DNA of 12,235 nt, taken from Bacillota bacterium (GTDB lineage Bacteria > Bacillota > Clostridia > Peptostreptococcales > Anaerovoracaceae). The notes beneath the pieces are model-generated. The model worked only from the letters and a program-made list of their open reading frames with translations. It did no database searches and was not told the origin of the DNA. Below are positions 6,044-12,235 of the stretch, in pieces; the stretch's first letter is position 1, and each line of letters starts with the position of its first letter. The stretch lies in NCBI GenBank assembly GCA_017619905.1, contig JAFZRK010000119.1, forward strand, positions 1-12,235, written 5' to 3'. The position numbers and the translations under genes are program-made.

Positions 6044-7195
6044 ATGGCAATACGTGAATGTGCCTTAAAAAACCAGCACTTCGCCAGACTGTACGACGTC
6101 TATCTGCATAGAGATGACGCCGCGCTCGCTTACAAGAAGGCGGGCGGTAAAGTACTGGCAAAGCTCGGGTCCGACGTCCCCGACGAACTCGTCCTCGCCG
6201 CCGGCATGATGCCCGTGCAGGTCTACGCCGATCCGGACAAGGAGCTTGTCTACACCAACAAGATCCTTGAGTTCGCGTTCGATCCCGTAGTCAGGAAGCA
6301 GTTCGAAAAGATGATCGACGGAACCTACAGGGAGGTCGCCGATTTCCTTGCGGTATCCAACTCCACGGACGAGTTCATCAGAGTGTTCCTTTATCTACGC
6401 GAGATGATAAGGTCCATGCCCGAGATGCCCGTTCCGCCGACGACTTTCATCGACATGCTGTTCACCAGGAACCGCATGCATCAGGAGCGCAACGAGTTCA
6501 TCTTCGGCCTGTTCAGGAAGCAGCTCGAGGAGTGGAGCGGCAAGCCCGTCACGGACGAAGCCATCAAGGTAGCCGCGGCGATCTGCAACGCTGACAGAGC
6601 GGCTCTTCGCAGAATAGGCGAACTGAGGCACGGAGATGAAGTCCGCGTAAGCGGCACCGAGGCATTGGTCATCATCGGATCCGGCTTCTTCATGGATAAG
6701 AAGGAGCACACGGATCTGGTCGAAAAGCTCGCCGAAGAAGCAGCGGAATGGCCGGTGATCACCGGAAAGAGAGTGTTCGTCACCGGAAGCGCCCACGAAG
6801 ATCTGCTGGTCTACGACATGATAGAGAAGGCCGGCGGCGTAGTCGTCGCGGAAGACCACGACTGGGGCGACCGCAGCTACGACAGGGACTACAACACTGA
6901 GTACCCGCCCATCAGGGCCATCGTCGACAGATACATGCTCCGCGGCTATTCCGGAAAGAAGGCCTTCGTCTCCCAGAGAGTTGAAGCCCTCAACGAGGAA
7001 GTCGCGGCAGCGAAGGCGGACGCCGTTCTGTTCTACACCAACATTTACGAAGATTCGGCCAGCTGGGATTACCCGAGCCAGAAGAAGAGCTTGGACGAGC
7101 AGGGCATAAAGAACGCTCTCTTCGCCAAGATGCTCTATCCGGCAACGGCAAACGAAGACCTGCAGGCCAGGATCGCAGAGTTCATAGAAGGATAG
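6044..7195 (+). CDS. 2-hydroxyacyl-CoA dehydratase-family subunit, lacking cluster cysteines
   Basis: 383 residues, the size of HgdB/HadB/HadC-type subunits (about 370-410). The family layout is visible: VPDELVLAAGMMPVQVY (45-61), the central helical part, the second alpha/beta domain with KRVFVTGSAHEDLLVYDMIE (242-261), GGVVVAEDHDWGDR (264-277), and the C-terminal ADAVLFYTNIYEDSASWDYP (325-343). Characterised active subunits hold a [4Fe-4S] cluster with three cysteines in these regions; here the matching places read AFDP (78-81), NSTDE (106-110) and Y335. Only C6 and C181 exist in the whole protein. It is probably a structural partner of the next gene product, which keeps its cysteines. Start: ATG with GGAGG at 6031-6035, eight bases away; a TTG directly before it (6041) is possible but less likely. 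No terminator separates it from the gene upstream (34-base gap). Confidence 0.82.
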   Translation: MAIRECALKNQHFARLYDVYLHRDDAALAYKKAGGKVLAKLGSDVPDELVLAAGMMPVQVYADPDKELVYTNKILEFAFDPVVRKQFEKMIDGTYREVADFLAVSNSTDEFIRVFLYLREMIRSMPEMPVPPTTFIDMLFTRNRMHQERNEFIFGLFRKQLEEWSGKPVTDEAIKVAAAICNADRAALRRIGELRHGDEVRVSGTEALVIIGSGFFMDKKEHTDLVEKLAEEAAEWPVITGKRVFVTGSAHEDLLVYDMIEKAGGVVVAEDHDWGDRSYDRDYNTEYPPIRAIVDRYMLRGYSGKKAFVSQRVEALNEEVAAAKADAVLFYTNIYEDSASWDYPSQKKSLDEQGIKNALFAKMLYPATANEDLQARIAEFIEG

Positions 7196-7204
7196 GAGGG
7201 CCCC

Positions 7205-8539
7205 ATGGAAGAAAAGAAAAAAGAAATGCCCCAGCGCCAGGTAACTGTTAAGAAGCTTAAGGCAACAGCCGAGGCCAGCGCCTATCAGAAGCAGTGGTTC
7301 CAGGGACTCAAGGCCCGCGTGGAAGCCGGGGAGGACTTCGGCTACCTGAACGCGGACGTTCCCATGGAAGTGCTGAAAGCCATGGACATTCCGTTCGTGG
7401 TCAACCAGTGGTGGGCCGCCATCTGCGGAGCCAAGCAGATGACCAGAAAGTACTACGGACTGCTGCGCGACGCTGGTTACAGAGACGACCTCTGCAGTTA
7501 CTGCGCTACCGCATTCGCGGAGAGTCTGGACCCGGACGATCACGCTTACGACGCGGAAGGCAAACCGCTCGGACCGTGGGGAGGACTTCCCGATCCCACT
7601 ATCGCGATCACGCGCCTTACCTGCGACTGCCAGGGCAAGATATTCGAGCTGTTCGCGAAGAACCACGGCGCGGACTTCTACGCCATGGAGAACACCCAGG
7701 CCCGCACCTTCCCGCTCGACTGGTGGGCACACGCGGCGGACGACTGGGAGAACCTCTACGACAAGGACCGTCTGGACACCGCAGTCGAGGAGCTTAAGGA
7801 GCTCATCCGCTTCCTGGAGATGAAGACCGGAAAGATGTTCGACATCAACAAGCTCCAGAAGGTAATGGACAACATCAACAGGCAGGAGGTCTGGTACGGA
7901 AAGATCAGAGACCTTATCGCGGACACCAAGCCCGCTCCGGTCACCGTAGTCGACACCATCAACGCCGTAATGCCCGCCCAGTGGCAGCGCGGAAGCGAGT
8001 GGGCCGCCGACCACGCGGAGCGCCTCTACTACGAGATAAAAGAGCTTGCCGACAAGGGCGAGGCAGCCGTTCCCAACGAGAAGTACCGCCTCATGTGGCT
8101 GGGCCGCGGACTGTGGCACGACTTCCCGTTCTATCAGAACTTCGAGAAGAAGTATGGAGCGGTGTTCGTATGGAGCATGTACCTTGCCATGGGCGCGGAC
8201 GCCTACGTGCGCAACAACGTTGAGGAGGATCCGCTCAGAGCTCTGGCCGCCCGCTACATAGGAATGGAGGACTTCCTCCACATGCCGCCGTGGAACGCAC
8301 AGTGGTTCCTGCAGCAGGCAAGAAGAAACGACATCGACGGCGTGGTATACATGATACCCGAGAACTGCATGCAGACCGTCGAAGGTTCGTTCTTCATCAA
8401 GAAAACGTTAGAAGATGCCGGCATACCCGTGCTGGCGTTCAATGCCGACCCGGTCGATGCCAGAAAATGGAACAGAGACACGATGACCGGCATGGTAGAA
8501 GATTTCATAGAGAACCGCGTAATGAAGAAGGAGAAGTAA
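7205..8539 (+). CDS. 2-hydroxyacyl-CoA dehydratase-family subunit, Fe-S cluster-bearing
   Basis: 444 residues, cytoplasmic oxygen-sensitive enzyme subunit of the 2-hydroxyacyl-CoA dehydratase/benzoyl-CoA reductase superfamily. Candidate [4Fe-4S] ligands stand in the three expected places: DLCSYC (C97/C100), RLTCDC (C140/C142) and PENC (C388). The C-terminal GVVYMIPENCMQTVEGSFF followed by LEDAGIPVLAFNADPVD is the usual domain ending. The N-terminal ~25 residues are a charged extension. The family carries out ketyl-radical elimination of water from 2-hydroxyacyl-CoA after one-electron reduction by an ATP-driven activator; no activator gene is seen nearby. The ribosome site AGGAGGG overlaps the stop codon of the previous gene, so the two subunits are coupled and likely form a heterodimer. 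It is unusually rich in Trp near the presumed active region (WWAAICG, DWWAH). Substrate unknown. Confidence 0.88.
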   Translation: MEEKKKEMPQRQVTVKKLKATAEASAYQKQWFQGLKARVEAGEDFGYLNADVPMEVLKAMDIPFVVNQWWAAICGAKQMTRKYYGLLRDAGYRDDLCSYCATAFAESLDPDDHAYDAEGKPLGPWGGLPDPTIAITRLTCDCQGKIFELFAKNHGADFYAMENTQARTFPLDWWAHAADDWENLYDKDRLDTAVEELKELIRFLEMKTGKMFDINKLQKVMDNINRQEVWYGKIRDLIADTKPAPVTVVDTINAVMPAQWQRGSEWAADHAERLYYEIKELADKGEAAVPNEKYRLMWLGRGLWHDFPFYQNFEKKYGAVFVWSMYLAMGADAYVRNNVEEDPLRALAARYIGMEDFLHMPPWNAQWFLQQARRNDIDGVVYMIPENCMQTVEGSFFIKKTLEDAGIPVLAFNADPVDARKWNRDTMTGMVEDFIENRVMKKEK

Positions 8540-8542
8540 AAC

Positions 8543-9754
8543 ATGGGACACGGACCACTCTCAGGATATAAGATCCTGGATCTCACTCAGTTCGAAGCAG
8601 GTACCGTATGCACGCTGAACCTTGCATGGCTCGGAGCGGAAGTCTGGAAGGTCGAAAGACCCGGCAGAGGAGAGCTCGGACGCCACAGCGGACTTCACCC
8701 GAAGGACGACACCTACGGATTCCTTGCGCTCAACATGAACAAGAAATCCATCACCTGCAACATGAAGAGCCCGGAGGGCATAGCTCTCATCAAGAAGCTG
8801 CTCGAGAAGGCAGACGTAATCGTAGAGAACATGGGCCCCGGTTCCATGGAGCGCCTCGGACTTTCCTACGAAGAATGCAAGGCGATAAAGCCGGACATCA
8901 TCTACGCTTCCATCAAGGGCTTCGCCAAGGGCAGCAGATTTGAAGAGTTCCCGGCGTTCGACCCGATAGCCACCCATACCGGCGGTTTCTGCGCTGTCAC
9001 CGGTCTTCCGGATCAGCCGATCAAGTCCGGAGCGTCCGTTGCGGACTCCGGTTCCGGCATCCAGATGGCGCTGTCCATCATAGCCGCTCTTCTCCAGAGG
9101 GAGAGGGAAGGCGTCGGCCAGAGGATAGACCTTGCGATGCAGGACTTCATCATCGGTCTCTGCCGCAGCGGCTGGGAACCCTACTACGATACCGGCAAGC
9201 CGCCCAGAAGAGTAGGAAACGGAATGCCCCTGGAGGACGTGGCTCCTTCCGAGACCTTCCCCTGCAAGCCCTTCGGCCCTAACGACTACGTTCACGTCTA
9301 TACTTCCAGAGCGCCCGGATCCACGCAGTGGGACAACCTCTGCAACGCCATGGGCATGGAATGGATGCTTAAGGACGAGCGTTTCGCCACTCCGCACACC
9401 CGCTTCGAGCACAGAGAAGAGCTCTACGCGGAGATGTCCAAGTGGTTCGCTGAAAGGACCAAGGAAGAGGCAATGATGATTCTCGGCAAAGCGGACGTTC
9501 CCGCCGGCGCCGTACTGGACATAGACGACTTCCGCACGGATCCTCAGTACAAGGAGCTGGGCATGGTCATCGAGGTCGATCACTACGAAAAGGGCAAGAT
9601 CGAGTTCGCCGGATTTGCCTCCAAGATGTCCGCGGTCACCATCGACTACGAAGCTTCCCCTGCGCTCGGAAACGCCAACGAGGAAGTCTACGGCGGAGTG
9701 CTGGGACTTTCCGAAGCTGAGCTTAAAGACCTTGCAGAGAAGCGCGTAATATAA
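8543..9754 (+). CDS. Class III CoA-transferase (Frc/CaiB family)
   Basis: 403 residues, typical length for family III CoA-transferases, which move CoA between carboxylic acids through an aspartyl-CoA intermediate. Visible marks are GYKILDLTQFEAG (8-20), LAWLGAEVWKVERPGRGE (28-44), DVIVENMGPG (91-100), and KSGASVADSGSG (161-172) where D168 fits the catalytic Asp. The wording around these motifs is close to formyl-CoA transferase (Frc) and HadA/FldA-like enzymes. In the context it would activate the acid substrate and hand CoA back from the reduced product, as HadA and FldA do. It starts 3 bases after the previous stop, with AAGGAG at 8528-8533 inside the upstream gene. Acid specificity cannot be told. 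Confidence 0.9.
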   Translation: MGHGPLSGYKILDLTQFEAGTVCTLNLAWLGAEVWKVERPGRGELGRHSGLHPKDDTYGFLALNMNKKSITCNMKSPEGIALIKKLLEKADVIVENMGPGSMERLGLSYEECKAIKPDIIYASIKGFAKGSRFEEFPAFDPIATHTGGFCAVTGLPDQPIKSGASVADSGSGIQMALSIIAALLQREREGVGQRIDLAMQDFIIGLCRSGWEPYYDTGKPPRRVGNGMPLEDVAPSETFPCKPFGPNDYVHVYTSRAPGSTQWDNLCNAMGMEWMLKDERFATPHTRFEHREELYAEMSKWFAERTKEEAMMILGKADVPAGAVLDIDDFRTDPQYKELGMVIEVDHYEKGKIEFAGFASKMSAVTIDYEASPALGNANEEVYGGVLGLSEAELKDLAEKRVI

Positions 9755-9760
9755 TATAAT
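9732..9760 (+). promoter_or_regulatory. Candidate internal promoter before the acyl-CoA dehydrogenase
   Basis: TTGCAG (9732-9737), 17 bases, TATAAT (9755-9760) directly after the CoA-transferase stop codon. The gap to the next gene (68 bases) is the largest within the catabolic operon and AT-rich. It could give separate expression of the dehydrogenase-ETF part. No terminator is visible, so read-through from upstream is also expected. Confidence 0.4.
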
Positions 9761-9822
9761 CATATGTCGTACAATATTGCTTATTATTAATGGTATTTCT
9801 ATAGAACAAGGAGAAAGAAGTT

Positions 9823-10965
9823 ATGATTTTAAACCAGAAGTACGAAACGCTCCGGAAGCTATACCGCCAGTTTGCAGAGACCGAATTCACCAAGGAGATC
9901 ATGGACGAGCTCATGGATACCGGTGAATACAACTGGGACATGCATAAGAAGATGGCCAAGTATGGTTTCTTCGGTGTAAAGACCCCCAAAGCGTACGGCG
10001 GTGCAGGCGGAGACTACATCGACTATGTCCTCATGGTCGAAGAGTTTGCCCGCGTCAGCCCGGTGCTTTCGCTTTACGCCAACACCCCGAACTCCCTCGG
10101 ATCCGGCCCGATACTCTACGGCGGAACCGAAGAGCAGAAGAAGAGGTTCATCACCCCCGTTGCCCAGGGCAAGGAGATGATGGTATTCGCTCTTACCGAG
10201 CCAGGCGCAGGCTCTGATGCCGGCGGAACGACCACTACCGCCATCCTGGACGGAGACGAGTACGTTGTTAACGGCCGTAAGTGCTTCATTTCCGGCGCTC
10301 CCATGGCGGACTGGTGCCTTACCTTCGTAAAGACCGATCCCAGCCAGAAGGGAAGCCGCGGAATATCCCTCCTCGTTGTCGACATGCATCTGCCCGGAGT
10401 TTCCGTAGGTGCTCACGAGAACAAGATGGGCATCATGGGTTATCCGACCTCCGACGTAGTATTCGAGGACGTACGCGTTCCGAAGGACTGCCTGATCGGT
10501 AAGGTAGACAAGGGCTTCCCGCTCGCTATGCAGACCCTGGACGGCGGACGTCTGGGCGTTTCCGCGCAGAGCTTAGGTCTTGCGCAGGGTGCTTTTGAAG
10601 AGGCAGTCAAGTACTCCAAGGAAAGAAAACAGTTCGGCAGAAGGATCGCGGATTTCCAGGCGATAAGCTTCATGCTCGCCGAGATGGCTACCAAGATCGA
10701 AGCCGCCAGACAGCTCGTATATCACGCTGCGGAGCTGAAGAACATCAACAGCCCCGACGCAAGCAAGGTCTGCTCCATGGCCAAGCTCTTCGCCTCCGAG
10801 ATGTGCAACGAGGTAGCGGCCAGGGCGGTCCAGATCCACGGCGGATACGGTTACATCAGGGAGTACAAGGTAGAGAACTTCTACAGAGACGCCCGCATAA
10901 TGACCATCTACGAAGGAACCTCCGAGGTCCAGAAGATGGTTATCGCTTCGCACGTACTAAAGTAA
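9823..10965 (+). CDS. Acyl-CoA dehydrogenase (short-chain/enoyl-CoA reductase type)
   Basis: 380 residues, a full-length FAD-dependent acyl-CoA dehydrogenase. Signature 1 is FALTEPGAGSDAG (122-134), the C-terminal signature is QIHGGYGY (337-344), and the catalytic base fits E364 in IYEGTSEVQ, the position used by short-chain and butyryl-CoA dehydrogenases. In anaerobes with this gene order (AcdB, AcdA, CarC) the enzyme runs as an enoyl-CoA reductase with electrons from its ETF, so here it likely reduces the 2-enoyl-CoA made by the dehydratase. AAGGAG at 9808-9813 sits 9 bases before ATG. etfB follows 17 bases after the stop. The chain length or aromatic preference is not evident. Confidence 0.95.
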   Translation: MILNQKYETLRKLYRQFAETEFTKEIMDELMDTGEYNWDMHKKMAKYGFFGVKTPKAYGGAGGDYIDYVLMVEEFARVSPVLSLYANTPNSLGSGPILYGGTEEQKKRFITPVAQGKEMMVFALTEPGAGSDAGGTTTTAILDGDEYVVNGRKCFISGAPMADWCLTFVKTDPSQKGSRGISLLVVDMHLPGVSVGAHENKMGIMGYPTSDVVFEDVRVPKDCLIGKVDKGFPLAMQTLDGGRLGVSAQSLGLAQGAFEEAVKYSKERKQFGRRIADFQAISFMLAEMATKIEAARQLVYHAAELKNINSPDASKVCSMAKLFASEMCNEVAARAVQIHGGYGYIREYKVENFYRDARIMTIYEGTSEVQKMVIASHVLK

Positions 10966-10982
10966 TATAAGGAGGACAGGAA

Positions 10983-11783
10983 ATGAAGATATTCGTAACA
11001 GTAAAGCAGGTTCCTGATACTTCCGGCAAGGTAGCGGTAAAGGACGACGGAACTCTGGACAGAGCTTCGATGCAGACCATAACCAACCCCGACGACCTCA
11101 ACGCTGTCGAGGCGGCTCTGGATCTTAAGGACAAATACGGCTATAAGGTAATAGCGTTCTGCATGGGACCCGGACCGGCGATGCAGATGCTCAGAGAGCT
11201 TCTGGCCATGGGCGTCGACGAGGCAGTGCTCGTATCCGGCAGAGAGTTCGGAGGATCCGACACCTACGCTACTTCCCAGATCATTGCCGCAGCCATCGAC
11301 ACCTACGGTGTAGAGGACGACGATATAATCCTGGCCGGACGTCAGGCAATAGACGGAGATACCGCTCAGGTAGGTCCGCAGATCGCTGAAAAGCTCGGTC
11401 TGCCCCAAATCACCTATGCAGGCGAGATCACCAAGGACGGCAAGACCATCACAGTTAAGAGAATACTCGAAGACGGCTACATGATGATCAGCGTGGATAC
11501 TCCGTGCATGGTCACCTGCATCAAGGAGCTCAACACTCCGAGATACATGAGCGTAAGCGGCGTTCTGGAAGCATTCGAGAAGGACATTGCGATCTTCGAC
11601 TATGAGAAGCTGAAGGATCATCCGCTCATCGATGCTACCACCATCGGTCTTAAGGGTTCTCCGACCAACATCTACAAGTCCTTCACTCCTCCGCAGAAGG
11701 GTGTAGGCATGATGCTCAAGGGCGACGGCAAGGATACCACCAACGAGCTGGCTGACATTCTTGCCAAGAAGCACATAATCTAA
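10983..11783 (+). CDS. etfB: Electron transfer flavoprotein beta subunit
   Basis: 266 residues, full-length EtfB. It begins MKIFVTVKQVPDT and carries GRQAIDGDTAQVGPQIAE (119-136), the FAD/AMP-binding beta signature, plus TNPDDLNAVEAAL (34-46) and EFGGSDTYATS (88-98), wording shared with ETFs of anaerobic amino-acid and lactate fermenters, several of which bifurcate electrons. With EtfA it carries electrons between NADH and the acyl-CoA dehydrogenase encoded just upstream. The ribosome site AAGGAGG (10969-10975) is seven bases before ATG. The stop codon is overlapped by the etfA ribosome site. Confidence 0.97.
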   Translation: MKIFVTVKQVPDTSGKVAVKDDGTLDRASMQTITNPDDLNAVEAALDLKDKYGYKVIAFCMGPGPAMQMLRELLAMGVDEAVLVSGREFGGSDTYATSQIIAAAIDTYGVEDDDIILAGRQAIDGDTAQVGPQIAEKLGLPQITYAGEITKDGKTITVKRILEDGYMMISVDTPCMVTCIKELNTPRYMSVSGVLEAFEKDIAIFDYEKLKDHPLIDATTIGLKGSPTNIYKSFTPPQKGVGMMLKGDGKDTTNELADILAKKHII

Positions 11784-11797
11784 GGAGGGAAGTAATA

Positions 11798-12235
11798 ATG
11801 GCATATAACAGTGCAGACATTGCTGCTTTCAAGAACGTTTGGGTCTTCTGCGAGCAGCGTCAGGGCGTAATGATGCCCACCACATTTGAGCTGATCTCCG
11901 AAGGAAGAAAGCTTGCCGATGAGCTCGGCGTAGAGCTTTGCGGAATACTCCTCGGAGACAACGTAGACGGTATCGCCAATGAGCTCGGCGGCTACGGCGC
12001 CGACAAGGTATACGTATACAACAGCCCGCTTCTTAAGTATTACACCACCGATGCCTATACCAAGGTCATCTGCGACGCGATACAGGAGTTCAAGCCCGAA
12101 GTAATGCTCTTCGGAGCTTCCAACATCGGAAGAGACCTCGCTCCCCGCTGCGCTGCCAGGCTCCACACCGGACTCTGCGCAGACTGCACCCACCTGGACA
12201 TAGACCTCAACGGATACATCAACTTCCTGAGGACC
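11798..12235 (+). CDS. etfA: Electron transfer flavoprotein alpha subunit, 3'-partial
   Basis: The first 146 codons of EtfA run off the right edge with no stop. The part present is domain I: NVWVFCEQRQGVMMPTTFEL (13-32), repeating GADKVYVY and then EVMLFGASNIGRDLAPR followed by a helix, LHTGLCADCTHLDID. The C-terminal FAD-binding domain is outside the window. The protein starts directly with the alpha/beta fold, so it has no N-terminal ferredoxin-like extension of the kind seen in caffeyl-CoA reductase CarE. AAGGAGG at 11782-11788 overlaps the etfB stop and lies nine bases before ATG. Confidence 0.96.
   Translation, partial: MAYNSADIAAFKNVWVFCEQRQGVMMPTTFELISEGRKLADELGVELCGILLGDNVDGIANELGGYGADKVYVYNSPLLKYYTTDAYTKVICDAIQEFKPEVMLFGASNIGRDLAPRCAARLHTGLCADCTHLDIDLNGYINFLRT

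Noticed and set aside
6395..8281. 628-codon open frame on the minus strand across the dehydratase genes
   Set aside because: It is antisense to two genes with clear family motifs and good ribosome sites; its composition (Val/Leu/Arg/Gly rich, no domain) is what high-GC third positions produce.
8561..9763. 400-codon minus-strand open frame across the CoA-transferase gene
   Set aside because: Antisense shadow of a well-supported enzyme gene; no recognisable motif and no promoter or ribosome site.

Overview
The window is a GC-rich (roughly 55%), densely coded stretch of a bacterial chromosome. Strong AAGGAGG ribosome binding sites, TATAAT promoters, a tRNA cluster with encoded CCA ends, and an acyl-CoA dehydrogenase/ETF operon tied to 2-hydroxyacyl-CoA dehydratase-type proteins point to an anaerobic, amino-acid-fermenting member of the Clostridia (Firmicutes). 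I cannot fix the genus from sequence alone.

Left part (1-2815): an MFS transporter (+) that may continue past the left edge, converging on a HAD-superfamily hydrolase (-) with a terminator hairpin between them. The HAD gene is divergent from a small flavin-reductase-like protein (+). The divergent spacer holds an extended -10 promoter on each strand, a perfect 15-bp palindrome next to the + promoter, and two imperfect REP-like hairpin repeats in the leader just ahead of the flavoprotein ribosome binding site.

Middle part (2816-3540): one promoter (TTGACA, 17 bp, TAATAT) drives five tRNA genes, Met(CAT)-Asp(GTC)-His(GTG)-Gln(CTG)-Cys(GCA), ended by a strong intrinsic terminator. The tRNA-Gln has an unusual A1-C72 mismatch. 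A separate extended -10 promoter follows and serves mgtE.

Right part (3541-12235): mgtE (magnesium channel), then a 355-residue protein that reads as a BUD32-like kinase domain fused to a MobA-like nucleotidyltransferase domain, both apparently missing key catalytic residues. Next is a tight catabolic operon: two 2-hydroxyacyl-CoA dehydratase (HgdB/HadB/HadC superfamily) subunits, a class III (Frc/CaiB-type) CoA-transferase, an acyl-CoA dehydrogenase, EtfB and the start of EtfA. By analogy with the had and fld operons, these would load CoA onto an organic acid, eliminate water (or do related radical chemistry), and reduce the resulting enoyl-CoA with electrons handled by the ETF, possibly with flavin-based electron bifurcation.

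The most interesting points are that the first dehydratase subunit has lost every cysteine expected to hold its [4Fe-4S] cluster, that no ATP-dependent activator gene and no 2-hydroxyacid dehydrogenase lie with the operon in this window, and that the gene just upstream is a doubly degenerate kinase-MobA fusion. The exact substrate cannot be read from the sequence.
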